Source: a virus
Reading direction: 5' to 3' (one strand)
DNA length: 32,173 bases
Virus record (IMG/VR): IMGVR_UViG_3300020001_000004
Span: 1-32,173 of that record
In this document: positions 8,160-16,107 of the stretch, one piece after another
How positions within the stretch are numbered: position 1 is the first letter of the stretch
Layout: every line of letters begins with the position of its first letter
Position numbers and translations under genes: made by a program
The notes under the pieces: generated by a model
Database searches by the model: none
Told to the model about the DNA's origin: nothing
What the model saw: the letters and a program-made list of their open reading frames with translations, nothing else

Positions 8160-8474
8160 TTATTGAAATCTTCGTGGAAAGTTTTTACCGTCAACAAGTC
8201 TTACCATTCTGCCGTTCAGTCTGTTGATATACATTTGCCTTATCCCCTCCCAATACCTCATGGCGGTAGCAATCCCCACCCCTCCTTTATAGATCGTTTT
8301 TATTATGGTTTGACCATCGTTTAATGAATATTCTTGAATTGAATCATTTATGGCCATCGTTTCCCCAGAAAGAATAAGGGCATCTATTACCTTATCAATT
8401 GCAGTGATCTTGTCCTGCAAGGTCTTTTGGGATTGGATGTAAAGGCCACAACTGGAAAAAATAATCTGTCCCAT
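8160..8474 (-). CDS. Small gpW-like head-tail joining protein (candidate)
   Basis: This 104-residue protein lies directly upstream of the portal gene. It has a helix with QDKITAIDKVIDALILSG, a short strand pair around SIQEYSLNDGQTIIKTIY, and a second helix with YWEGIRQMYINRLNGR. Helix, beta hairpin with a 'Y-S-L-N-D-G' turn, helix is the arrangement of the gpW family, which plugs the portal and joins head to tail; lambda W also lies just before the portal gene B. The start ATG at 8474 comes four bases after a TACATTTG promoter element. Sequence similarity to gpW is weak by eye, so the call rests on shape and position. Confidence 0.5.
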   Translation of the reverse strand: MGQIIFSSCGLYIQSQKTLQDKITAIDKVIDALILSGETMAINDSIQEYSLNDGQTIIKTIYKGGVGIATAMRYWEGIRQMYINRLNGRMVRLVDGKNFPRRFQ

Positions 8475-8478
8475 ATTT

Positions 8479-8511
8479 CAAATGTACTTAAATTTTGGGC
8501 TTAATCCCCAA
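8479..8511 (-). promoter_or_regulatory. Candidate promoter of the head module
   Basis: On the minus strand TTG (8511-8509) and TACATTTG (8486-8479) are 22 bp apart, slightly more than usual for Bacteroidota promoters. The -7 element is identical to that of the regulator gene and also ends four bases before its ATG (8474). A short inverted repeat TTGGG/CCCAA with a 7-nt centre covers the -33 region. It would start transcription of the gpW-like and portal genes. Confidence 0.45.
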
Positions 8512-8595
8512 TACCTTTTCCTTTACGAAGTAGAATCCTACCCGACACAAAGCCACAATGACTTTCCAAAGCGCCTTATTTATGCCATTCTCCAT
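8488..8595 (-). CDS. Possible 35-residue membrane-type small protein
   Basis: A frame from ATG at 8595 to TAA at 8488 codes for 35 residues, with the hydrophobic stretch ALWKVIVALCRVGFYFV (8-24) and a basic C terminus, KEKVLGIKPKI. It overlaps the last 20 bases of the zinc-binding protein gene in another frame and fills the gap between that gene and the gpW-like gene, as other small overlapping genes do in this window. Position and membrane-like composition suggest a real small protein, perhaps linked to lysis or membrane contact, but no family is recognised and a chance frame cannot be excluded. Confidence 0.4.
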   Translation of the reverse strand: MENGINKALWKVIVALCRVGFYFVKEKVLGIKPKI

Positions 8596-8812
8596 TAGTT
8601 AACGTCCTATGGAATCCACATTGGCAAATAGTCGAAGCGCTCAACGATAAAGTTTCTTCATTGAAATTAGTCTTATCGGAACATGCGTGAACCAATCCAC
8701 ATTGAGGGCATTTCAAAATTAACCCTTTAGTTCCGTCATTCCGGCTAAACACACTTGCCTCCCCCGGTTGATACTGATCCACATTGTCGTATTCTGTGAT
8801 AAGCGTTATCAT
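8576..8812 (-). CDS. Small zinc-binding protein, DUF6527-like
   Basis: This 78-residue protein has KCPQCG at about 34-39 and CQCGFHRTLTNGEWHK at its C terminus. Two CxxC/CxC groups and a conserved FH-LT-GEW ending match the DUF6527 pattern seen in many phage genomes, whose function is unknown. The cysteines probably hold one zinc ion. The gene overlaps the preceding baseplate gene by ATGA, so it is translated together with it, although there is no evidence that the product is part of the virion. Confidence 0.65.
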   Translation of the reverse strand: MITLITEYDNVDQYQPGEASVFSRNDGTKGLILKCPQCGLVHACSDKTNFNEETLSLSASTICQCGFHRTLTNGEWHK

Positions 8813-9306
8813 AGTGTTTTCACTTCATTAATCTTAGCCGCTGAAATATCAATACTAATCGTCCCGGGTGTATAGGTCCCTCCGCCGGCCACAATTCCTG
8901 CGGCGATCAAAACAAGTTGAGCCTGAATATCTGCCGCTAATTTTATCATTGCTTGATTCAGGGGATTGAATCGAATAGCGTTATCCTGGGTTCCACCCAA
9001 TTCCAAAGTTCCATTGTCTTTGAGCCAAATATAAAATTGCTGATCTCCATTGCTATTTGTGCAGTAAAGGCGTACTTCTCCTGGGGAGGCTAATTGTTTG
9101 ATATTAATATATCCCACAATCACTTTATTCCCCTTAGTTTCCGTATCTGAATAGATGGCCACCATTCCATTAATCGGATTACTATCAACTCCATAAGGTA
9201 ATGCCTCTGCTGCTGTTTGAATATCAGTTTTTCCAAAGCGACGAACTTTCACGAATCTCCGTTTAATTGAATCAAGTGCTGTGGATATGACGCGAGTGAG
9301 TACCAT
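8809..9306 (-). CDS. Baseplate puncturing spike protein, Mu gp45-like
   Basis: This 165-residue protein follows the hub protein gene, as gp45 follows gpP in Mu. It contains EALPYGVDSNPINGMVAIYS (about 34-53), VIVGYINIKQLASPGEVRLY (about 62-81) and a GTLELGG turn (about 98-104), which match the OB-fold part of the gp45/gpV spike family: a 'pure core' of short strands, a GE-RLY motif and then a repeat-free apex. The last 35 residues are rich in Ala, Gly and Ile and end without the His-x-His pair that holds iron at the tip of gpV, so the tip may differ or be supplied by another protein. Expected role: piercing the outer membrane upon sheath contraction. Confidence 0.7.
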   Translation of the reverse strand: MVLTRVISTALDSIKRRFVKVRRFGKTDIQTAAEALPYGVDSNPINGMVAIYSDTETKGNKVIVGYINIKQLASPGEVRLYCTNSNGDQQFYIWLKDNGTLELGGTQDNAIRFNPLNQAMIKLAADIQAQLVLIAAGIVAGGGTYTPGTISIDISAAKINEVKTL

Positions 9307-9327
9307 TAAATGCGGCTTTACCTGCTT

Positions 9328-10479
9328 TCAGTGCAAATTTATGCCCTCCCAAATATATTGAGCAGGTTGACCGTTATAACATTCAGGAAGTACACATTTC
9401 AAATTTGCCGTTTCTTTTTTGCTGTCATTGGTCAATTCTACTTCTTCTATTAACCAGTTGGTTTTTTTATACAAATAGATTTCCGGATTTGTTACACTGA
9501 TCAATTTACCAGGACGTACAATTTTCCCATTTAAAATCCACCTATCAATTTTAATATTCAATTCGATATTTTTAAGTTCCTGCGCTAAAGCATTCTTTGC
9601 TGCCAACTTAGTATCATCGTCCCCACTTCCTCCACGACCCCTTGAACTTTGAACAATAACCTTTGGACGAAATACTGTATTAATTACATAAGGATTCCTC
9701 TTCATGTTGTCTACTGAATTAAGATCATCTATATCAGCTTGAGCAACCACTTTAATATGGGAGTGCATTCCCTGCCCATTAAAGGAAAGGCCCATATTTA
9801 TTCCAGGCAACGTCTTATCAAAATGGAAAATTGCTTTCTGGAAGGCTGGTGCTTGGGTGAATACCAATTGTCCTTTCTCATTATGACTAATTGTAATGTT
9901 CTTTTGTGTCGCCAATTCAGTCAAATAAGACTTAATGTTCTGTGAAATTCTTGCCTCTGTTTCATCAAATTGCTCTTCCATTCTCGCCGACACGATAGGA
10001 TCAATTACCATGCTTAATCCAAATGGTGCAATTGCTTTTTGCACAATCTCTTTAAAAGTAAGTCCATCGGTTTGAAGCGATACGGCCATTGCATCGGCTT
10101 CGGCCTGTGGAATGAATTCTTTCCATTGCCGCGATAAAGCAGATAATTCTGACGTAACCGGGTCACCGGTCATGATCTCACAATCTTCTAATATACCCGG
10201 CAATGAATATCCACCAATGGTTACTAATTGCCTTGAGCTTTCACTATTGAATACTTCTGATATAATTTGCCCTGTAAGTAGGGTTTCATTATTGTGTTTG
10301 ATTGTACATAAATGGTAATGGCCGATACACGCCATTTCTTTATGTTCTATATTCTCAGGATTGAAGTAAAACTTGAATCCAAAAGTTGAGTGGGTGGAGT
10401 CATATTTTAGGCTTGCCCTGAATTCATTAAAGAAATTAATTTTTCTGGTCCTGATCCTATCATTGATAAAAAGTTCCAT
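9328..10479 (-). CDS. Baseplate hub protein, Mu gpP / gpD type
   Basis: This 383-residue protein should form the trimeric baseplate hub that links tail tube and spike. Family features include IGGYSLPGILEDC (about 86-98), a FKEIVQKAIAPFGLSM helix (about 141-156), SYLTELATQKNITISHNEKGQLVF (here as landmark at about 184-207) typical of the Mu gpP and P2 gpD fold, and a late strand GKIVRPGKLISVTNP. The short LITINDRI-like N terminus fits as well. It lies between the gpN-like and gp45-like genes, the order N-P-45 of Mu. No lysozyme domain is present. Confidence 0.8.
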   Translation of the reverse strand: MELFINDRIRTRKINFFNEFRASLKYDSTHSTFGFKFYFNPENIEHKEMACIGHYHLCTIKHNNETLLTGQIISEVFNSESSRQLVTIGGYSLPGILEDCEIMTGDPVTSELSALSRQWKEFIPQAEADAMAVSLQTDGLTFKEIVQKAIAPFGLSMVIDPIVSARMEEQFDETEARISQNIKSYLTELATQKNITISHNEKGQLVFTQAPAFQKAIFHFDKTLPGINMGLSFNGQGMHSHIKVVAQADIDDLNSVDNMKRNPYVINTVFRPKVIVQSSRGRGGSGDDDTKLAAKNALAQELKNIELNIKIDRWILNGKIVRPGKLISVTNPEIYLYKKTNWLIEEVELTNDSKKETANLKCVLPECYNGQPAQYIWEGINLH

Positions 10480-10482
10480 TCC

Positions 10483-11733
10483 TTAAACGTAATAAATAAT
10501 TTTACGCCCTTTGTTGATTTGAAGTAATTCTAAAAGACCAATGCTGTTGTTCTTTATCAATGTATCTATCGTACTATCATCAGGCAATAATCCATAGAGC
10601 CGATGTGCAAGCAGAATCACATTTGTATCTTTTTCACAATATAGTGTTCGCTCCTGTTTAGAGTTCAATGAAATATCAAATAAGTTGGATAGGGTGAAAT
10701 TAATTAAATCATTTAATGCAATGAGCGATCCCGCATCAGCCACATAACTGTCTGGCGTGCTATTGTTCAGGCTCTGAAATGTATCAATGTCAGTCACATA
10801 GAGATTATAATTCATGTTAATTAAATCCATAGAGGCCATCACATCAGCCCGATTATTATAATCCATTTGCGTAATCGAACTCACGGCCATTGAAGAAATC
10901 ATCATCGCACCATTATTCTCATAAGCCTTTTTCGAAATCTTATTGTATAATGGCGATCCTGTATTCAATAAATTAGTTATTGCTGTTCTTAACGCATTGA
11001 ACTGTGCGGTCAATACATTCAGCCTGACCCTAACCGAATTAGTGAATTGTGCAGGAGCATTAAATAAATTCTGGATTTGCAGAGTATTTCCTTGAATATC
11101 ACTTCCTATCTTAATAGCCGCGGCGTTCGCGGTATTGAATAGATTGAAGTATTTCTCCGCATCCAAATCCAATTTGATTGAAGGTATCCCGAGTTTATAA
11201 GCTGATGACACATTCTGCGTTAATTGATTAGTGAATGGAGGAAGTTCGGTGGGCTTAAAGGATTCATTAAAAGCGGCCTGAGCAAACACATCGTCCATAT
11301 TGCTTTTCATGAAATTTATTTCATCCACCGGATCAACATTGCCTTTGGGTTTATCTTCTGTGATTGTTTCAATGACTACTCCGGTGATCTTTGAAACATT
11401 GTATTTGCTATTATCAAAAACTAAAGCAATGGGTTGAACAATCAGATTCCCATAGAAAGGATGTTTCATCGTCCATGCGCGTGGATCATCAGCCGAATTC
11501 TCGAACTTCTGAGCATCTTCAATACAGTTATCCCCCTGAAAATAAAGTTCAAGATTATATTTTCTTCCCTTTGGAAGATTCCTGAAAATCAAAGTGCCTG
11601 ATTGTTGAATGAATTCAAAATCAGAAACATTATATTCCTTTTCCTTACTGGCATTGATCCAATTAGGCTTGAATGTCTCTCCATCGCCCGTGACAATGAT
11701 TAGATCGTTTTTAATTTTGTCAAGCCAACTCAT
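10483..11733 (-). CDS. Mu gpN-like baseplate/tail protein
   Basis: This 416-residue protein precedes the hub gene, the position of Mu gene N (a baseplate protein named for a 'DNA circularisation' domain). The N terminus (MSWLDKIKNDLIIVTGDGETFKPNW) is short beta-rich sequence like the N-terminal domain of that family, followed by AWTMKHPFYGNLIVQPIAL (about 88-106), equal in kind to the gpN segment that demands a request-like 'HP-G' turn. A helical middle (about 140-330) rich in Asn, Ala and Ser follows, and the C-terminal KDTNVILLAHRLYGLLPDDS (about 362-381) region precedes the end. It overlaps the preceding gene by ATGA. The call rests on these features and on order. Confidence 0.65.
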   Translation of the reverse strand: MSWLDKIKNDLIIVTGDGETFKPNWINASKEKEYNVSDFEFIQQSGTLIFRNLPKGRKYNLELYFQGDNCIEDAQKFENSADDPRAWTMKHPFYGNLIVQPIALVFDNSKYNVSKITGVVIETITEDKPKGNVDPVDEINFMKSNMDDVFAQAAFNESFKPTELPPFTNQLTQNVSSAYKLGIPSIKLDLDAEKYFNLFNTANAAAIKIGSDIQGNTLQIQNLFNAPAQFTNSVRVRLNVLTAQFNALRTAITNLLNTGSPLYNKISKKAYENNGAMMISSMAVSSITQMDYNNRADVMASMDLINMNYNLYVTDIDTFQSLNNSTPDSYVADAGSLIALNDLINFTLSNLFDISLNSKQERTLYCEKDTNVILLAHRLYGLLPDDSTIDTLIKNNSIGLLELLQINKGRKIIYYV

Positions 11734-12464
11734 TTGGTCAATCTAGAAATTTGTTTCTGTGCTTCAATTATATAGAATTGTTCCAGTTTATTCGCGCTCT
11801 CAAAACTTGCCCACCGCATAAATCCTGTTTCTCCAACATTGACTGAGCGCCCTTGCTTATAGGTATAAAGTCCGGTTTTCTTTATTATCGTTTGATTCCC
11901 TATTCTTGATATTGAATCCACTTTCCAAAGTTTCTGTTTTGGATAGTTCCCTAGAACGAATCCTCCCCGACCGGCTTTTATTGCTGCTCTTACAAATGCT
12001 GCTCTGGTGCTTGGCCCAACAATATTGGCAGAATTAACTATTCCTTTGATCTCGGTCAATCGGTTCATTGGCCTTACCGGTCTTGCTTGGCTTGCCCCTT
12101 GCCGGGATTCATCCAGTGGTATGAATGATTTGGCTTCAATTCGTCCTCCGTATTCCTGTTGCTCCAAATCATTTACCGCAAAGTTACTGGCCCCTATTCT
12201 CAAGTTTTCGGAAGTGAATCCGACAATAGCTTGCATGGTCATAATATTCCATCCCTTCGCCATTTCTACTCTGCTATTGGCTTTGAAAAAATTGGGCTGT
12301 CTCTGGACGAAGCGTTGGGCGCTCTTTGGCATGGTGTGCTGCTTAACGTCAAAGGCTGCGCTATTGAGGGCCGTGCGGATCGCTACCGGTAAGGCTGATT
12401 TATGCAGCTTTTCGAGTTTGTTGGTAAAAACGACAACTGCACTTGAATTGATATTTAGGATCAT
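11730..12464 (-). CDS. Tail or head completion protein (gene-10-like), function uncertain
   Basis: This 244-residue protein has a basic N-terminal half with helix KLEKLHKSALPVAIRTALNSAAFD and a stretch rich in Gln, Arg and Lys. A GASNFAVNDLEQQEYGGRI (about 91-109) part recalls the 'E-GG' motif of neck and tail-completion proteins, in which Gly-Gly lies after an acidic helix. Its position between the fibre-like gene and gpN is not the usual one for a neck protein. Overlaps with both neighbours (ATGA) imply coupled translation. It is likely to be a virion or assembly protein; the exact role is open. Confidence 0.5.
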   Translation of the reverse strand: MILNINSSAVVVFTNKLEKLHKSALPVAIRTALNSAAFDVKQHTMPKSAQRFVQRQPNFFKANSRVEMAKGWNIMTMQAIVGFTSENLRIGASNFAVNDLEQQEYGGRIEAKSFIPLDESRQGASQARPVRPMNRLTEIKGIVNSANIVGPSTRAAFVRAAIKAGRGGFVLGNYPKQKLWKVDSISRIGNQTIIKKTGLYTYKQGRSVNVGETGFMRWASFESANKLEQFYIIEAQKQISRLTK

Positions 12465-13312
12465 AAATACCTATAATTCACTCCATCCAAATCAAATGGA
12501 ACTGCGGTCCAGGCATTCAAGACTAAACTTCCATCTGTATGAACTTCCAATATTTGTACGCCACCCCCTCCCATGTTACAAATTGGAACAAATAAATTTG
12601 CGCTGGACGCTGGAACTAATGCCGGGGTAGCTCCCACAAATCCAGCCGCAAGGCCACCATTAATTTGTCCACTCAATTCAATTTTTCCGCCTGATTTGCG
12701 GTATTGAGGAACCGGTGTACTTAGAGCAGTCCATGAATTTATTAGGGTTAGATTAGTCCATCCTGTTGAACCATTTAGTTGAATCCATCCCAACCATATA
12801 TTAGCGGTCTTAACGTTGAAATAAACTAACTGAGTATCAGTGATAAAAATTTGACATTCTTCGTTGGGACTTGCATAAACATCAATCAGTGCACCACTCT
12901 GTCCTGCAATTGGAACATTTAATGCCCCACTTGAAACGGAATAAAATCCTCCCGGGGGTGCTGAGTCTTGTGTTCGCAATAATTGAAGATCATGCCCACT
13001 TACTATGTTTTTTGAACCTCCACCTAATCCATCACCATTATCGACTCCCCCAATACCAATAGAGACTATAGTCTTTTTCAATAATCTATTCAACGCTTGA
13101 TTTAATTGAAATCCTGAGTAAGCGTTCTCGGGTAGGTTATTCATCGCCAATCCTGAATCAAGCATCAATTTTTCAAAAAATTGCATAACATCCCCGACAA
13201 GATTTTCATCTACAGGTGTACCTGACCTATCGCCAGGATTATTTCTGACCTGCCCAAAGGGATAATCAGAATCCGGGGGATTGATGTTGAGTTTATTTCT
13301 TAATGCTCTCAT
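12461..13312 (-). CDS. Baseplate-attached tail fibre or receptor-binding protein (candidate)
   Basis: This 283-residue protein follows the gp48-like gene, where tail-fibre genes usually lie. The N-terminal part, with YPFGQVRNNPGDRSGTPVDE (18-37) and a helix VGDVMQFFEKLMLDSG, looks like a baseplate attachment domain. The remainder is rich in Gly, Ser, Asn and Thr with beta strands, including GGGSKN and MGGGGVQILEVHTDGSLVLN, as in fibre tips. It starts 2 nt after the stop of the gene at 13315-14397 and overlaps the next by ATGA. A receptor-binding role is likely but is inferred from composition and position. Confidence 0.55.
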   Translation of the reverse strand: MRALRNKLNINPPDSDYPFGQVRNNPGDRSGTPVDENLVGDVMQFFEKLMLDSGLAMNNLPENAYSGFQLNQALNRLLKKTIVSIGIGGVDNGDGLGGGSKNIVSGHDLQLLRTQDSAPPGGFYSVSSGALNVPIAGQSGALIDVYASPNEECQIFITDTQLVYFNVKTANIWLGWIQLNGSTGWTNLTLINSWTALSTPVPQYRKSGGKIELSGQINGGLAAGFVGATPALVPASSANLFVPICNMGGGGVQILEVHTDGSLVLNAWTAVPFDLDGVNYRYL

Positions 13313-13314
13313 GG

Positions 13315-14397
13315 TTAAATATAATTAATGAAAAGTAAAGCGATTTCTTGCACTGGTTTTAATTTTAGGACTAGCTGGCGAAATTCATCTTTTCTATTTT
13401 TATCTATATTAGCTATTGTCCCAATTGGTGTTCCTCCGATAATGAAAGTGCTTTTTAAATTAATTCCAATATTAAAAATTTCATCTAATGATTCCTCAAT
13501 GTGATTTGCAATCAAGTTATTTACCTGACTTGATTCCCCTAATTGAAAATCTCCAAGCTGTGCATCGCCAAGTTGAATAGATTGTGATGAAAAATAAATC
13601 TCAACGCTCCCTGATGATGGTGTCGTAGGAAGTCCACATAATATTTCAACATATCTCCCCGGACCATTAGTCATGGTAAAAATACCAGTTTCATTATATT
13701 CATTCGGAGAGGTCAATCCGGAAAAAGAATTGGCATTGTCACATGGATTCGATAATGGATTGTTTGGATTACCATCCCAAAACCTGACTGCTACATAATA
13801 AATTCCTGGATTAACTATTCCTATTGTCTTTATTTTAAATGAAAAAATGACCGTTGTTCCTTGTGGAATTGTTAATGGCAATAATTGAGCGGCACCCATT
13901 GATTGAAAAATTGATGCACTTGCGTTCTTGGCTAATTTTATAAACGTTTTATCGAATGGAAGATTAGCAATTTCATCAATCCATGAAGTGGGGGGTAAAA
14001 ATGTAATGAATTGTAAATTCACATTTTCAAAAACATAGACATTGAATCCCGCTGCCTGAAGTTGCCCTTGAACATAGAGATAATTTTGTCTGGCTTTTAT
14101 CGTCCCTGGATGATTCATCTTCCGCTTAATTGCTAAAATCCTATTGGATAAGGAAACCGCATTGTTAGTTATGAGTCCTAATCTTCCTTCCCATGCTGTT
14201 GCATCGTCAACTGCAAAATTAGAATTATCCGGCAACGCTGAATCAAGAATTGAAACAGCATCTTGATAGGCTCTTGCCTCCGAAGCGCCCAAACCAATAT
14301 GAAGTTTCTCCAATATGCTCTGAAAGAAAATCCTAACCGCCCTACCTGTGGAGTAAAGTTGTTTGGTGAGATTAAGTATTTTATCAGCTATGGCCAT
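13315..14397 (-). CDS. Baseplate protein, Mu gp48 (DUF2313)-like with extended C terminus
   Basis: This 360-residue protein directly follows the gp47-like gene, as gp48 does in Mu. The N-terminal helix LTKQLYSTGRAVRIFFQSIL and the sequence SILDSALPDNSNFAVDDATA, WEGRLGL (about 48-75) match the gp48/DUF2313 pattern, in which a 'DSALPDN..' turn precedes WERRLGL. The rest is longer than in Mu gp48 (about 190 residues) and contains a beta-rich region (about 165-290) that may be a carbohydrate-binding-like insertion, with SVEIYFSSQSIQLGDAQLGD as its last part. The short repeat AQLGDFQLGE is noticeable. Expected role: joining of baseplate wedge and fibre. Start overlaps the preceding stop by 1 nt. 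Confidence 0.65.
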   Translation of the reverse strand: MAIADKILNLTKQLYSTGRAVRIFFQSILEKLHIGLGASEARAYQDAVSILDSALPDNSNFAVDDATAWEGRLGLITNNAVSLSNRILAIKRKMNHPGTIKARQNYLYVQGQLQAAGFNVYVFENVNLQFITFLPPTSWIDEIANLPFDKTFIKLAKNASASIFQSMGAAQLLPLTIPQGTTVIFSFKIKTIGIVNPGIYYVAVRFWDGNPNNPLSNPCDNANSFSGLTSPNEYNETGIFTMTNGPGRYVEILCGLPTTPSSGSVEIYFSSQSIQLGDAQLGDFQLGESSQVNNLIANHIEESLDEIFNIGINLKSTFIIGGTPIGTIANIDKNRKDEFRQLVLKLKPVQEIALLFINYI

Positions 14398-15575
14398 TAG
14401 GCGTAAGTTACTGAATTAAAATATGGAATATCCCCATTGATAAATTGCCATGAGGTTTGCGCTACTCCATTTACTGAAAATGAAACCACTCCAAATTGGC
14501 TGCCGGGTCGGGTTAACAAAATGATTGAAACAATCTGATTAATATCAAAAATGTCGTTTTTATTAGCTACTACATCCGCTGCCGCCACAAAGGGACGAAT
14601 TAAATTTACACGGTTTTGAAGAGCCGTGAAGATCAGGGCTTGAATGGCTGGGGTTAATCCCACAAATCCATAAATGACGACATCAATCGTTTTAATTGTC
14701 ACTGGCAGATAATGAACCGCAAAAACGCCTAATGGACGACGACCCCGTTCATTCAGCGGTTTGCTTGTATCCGGATCGAATTCTATTACCGCCTGAACTG
14801 CGGCCAACATCGCAGGGGATGGAGTTCCTTTCCCATCCGTTGATCCCCCCGCGATTGCCTCCACGAAAAGATTAATTTCATTGGCCGCTCCTGTTTTGGC
14901 ATAAGGATAGGTTTGCTGAACCCCAGGAACGTCGAATGCCCATAAGCGGTAATCTGAGGCGGCACCTCCTTGAGGTTCCAACCTATAGGCATCTATGGCC
15001 TTCTGTCGGTAATCCTCCAGATTCTCTGCATCTAATGGCTGGATAGCTTCACTTCCCACCACAGCCAAGGCATCTACGCCTGCAATAGGGGCCGTAGCCG
15101 TGAGTTTGTCTGCGGCGACCAGTTTACTACCATTACCCCCTACCAGTGCCCTGACGGTAATAGAATCGCTCGTAGCTATTAGATTGTGGGCTACATCTAA
15201 GACATATAACATTCCAGGAGAAATGGAATCATCATTACTTTTGAAGGTCATCCCGGCCGGAACGGTAGATCCCGCAGTTCCGGTTATTAAAATTACATAT
15301 TGTCCAGCTTGTGCTGGGAAGGGATTCCGGCCCAACTTAATCAATCCAAATCTTTCCAGTGTACCCCCGGATGCAACCGGTTCGGCAGTATCTACAAAAA
15401 TATTCTTTTGAAGATTCGCAATGGCCAAATAATACAATTTCAATTTACCGGCTTGTACTCCGGCGAGCATTCTTAAAAAGTTTTTACCAAATAAGGGGAC
15501 GGGCGATCCAAAGGATGCTTGTAGATCACCTAAAATGGCTGTATAGAGTTGGTTTATGGTGGGGATTGTGATCAT
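14397..15575 (-). CDS. Baseplate wedge protein J, Mu gp47-like
   Basis: This 392-residue protein is recognised as the baseplate J family: an N-terminal helical part (INQLYTAILGDLQASFG), the hallmark GTLERFGLIKLGRNPFPAQ region at about 67-85, a GTAGSTVPAGMTFKSND strand-turn part at about 93-109, AVVGSEAIQPLDAENLEDYR (about 170-189), and GGAASDYRLWAFDVPGVQQ (about 201-219), then a C-terminal strand region with VDVVIYGFVGLTP-like sequence. It forms the baseplate wedge together with the gp46-like protein encoded just before it. Order gp46, gp47, gp48 is kept as in Mu. Confidence 0.88.
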   Translation of the reverse strand: MITIPTINQLYTAILGDLQASFGSPVPLFGKNFLRMLAGVQAGKLKLYYLAIANLQKNIFVDTAEPVASGGTLERFGLIKLGRNPFPAQAGQYVILITGTAGSTVPAGMTFKSNDDSISPGMLYVLDVAHNLIATSDSITVRALVGGNGSKLVAADKLTATAPIAGVDALAVVGSEAIQPLDAENLEDYRQKAIDAYRLEPQGGAASDYRLWAFDVPGVQQTYPYAKTGAANEINLFVEAIAGGSTDGKGTPSPAMLAAVQAVIEFDPDTSKPLNERGRRPLGVFAVHYLPVTIKTIDVVIYGFVGLTPAIQALIFTALQNRVNLIRPFVAAADVVANKNDIFDINQIVSIILLTRPGSQFGVVSFSVNGVAQTSWQFINGDIPYFNSVTYA

Positions 15576-15580
15576 TTTTT

Positions 15581-16105
15581 CTATTCAAATTCTTCCGCAA
15601 AACTGAAATCAAAAATCCTCGATGGCGCCCTACCCGGCGCTATTACCACCGGAGTAAGTTCTTTTATGGTTGCATCCCAAATATAAATGAATTGCGTGGA
15701 TTGAAGATTGTTTGGTTTTTGAAGTGTGATCGCTATTTCTAATCTATCGGTTGCTGTGATTGCCGTCTCCACTGTCACATTCACGAAAGGGGCCATGACT
15801 TGAAGATCGGTTTTAATCGCACTCTCAATTAAAATCCTTCCAGCGCTTGTTAATGGAATGATGTTTAATGCTCTCTCCGTTTCAGAATTGAATTGAATAT
15901 CCTGGTTGTTTGGCATAAACAAATTATTACCCCACCAATCGAAGGCTTGTTGTGTTGCCAGACGTTGTGATGGTGTGGATTGTTCTTCATTTCCTCCGAA
16001 CATTGCCAAATATGGCATATTCTCAAATCCATAAAAAACTCTCAAGTCACTACCTACATTGACCAAATCACCTCCATTTCCTGTTTCGATTAATGCTAAG
16101 TCCAT
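15581..16105 (-). CDS. Baseplate wedge protein, Mu gp46-like (gp25 relative)
   Basis: This 174-residue protein begins MDLALIETGNGGDLVNVGSD, and has MPYLAMFGGN (about 31-40), the two marks of the Mu gp46 family. The middle part contains ERALNIIPLTSAGRILIESA, similar to the gpW/gp25 wedge domain that starts sheath assembly. It lies between the tape measure and gp47-like genes; in Mu, genes N, P and 45 come between them, so this baseplate is in a different order. Spacing is 2 nt to the tape measure stop. Confidence 0.78.
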   Translation of the reverse strand: MDLALIETGNGGDLVNVGSDLRVFYGFENMPYLAMFGGNEEQSTPSQRLATQQAFDWWGNNLFMPNNQDIQFNSETERALNIIPLTSAGRILIESAIKTDLQVMAPFVNVTVETAITATDRLEIAITLQKPNNLQSTQFIYIWDATIKELTPVVIAPGRAPSRIFDFSFAEEFE

Positions 16106-16107
16106 CG

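Noticed and set aside
12007-12630. 207-codon plus-strand frame
   Set aside because: It lies antisense to the gene at 11730-12464 and into the next; composition and lack of motifs show it to be a shadow frame.
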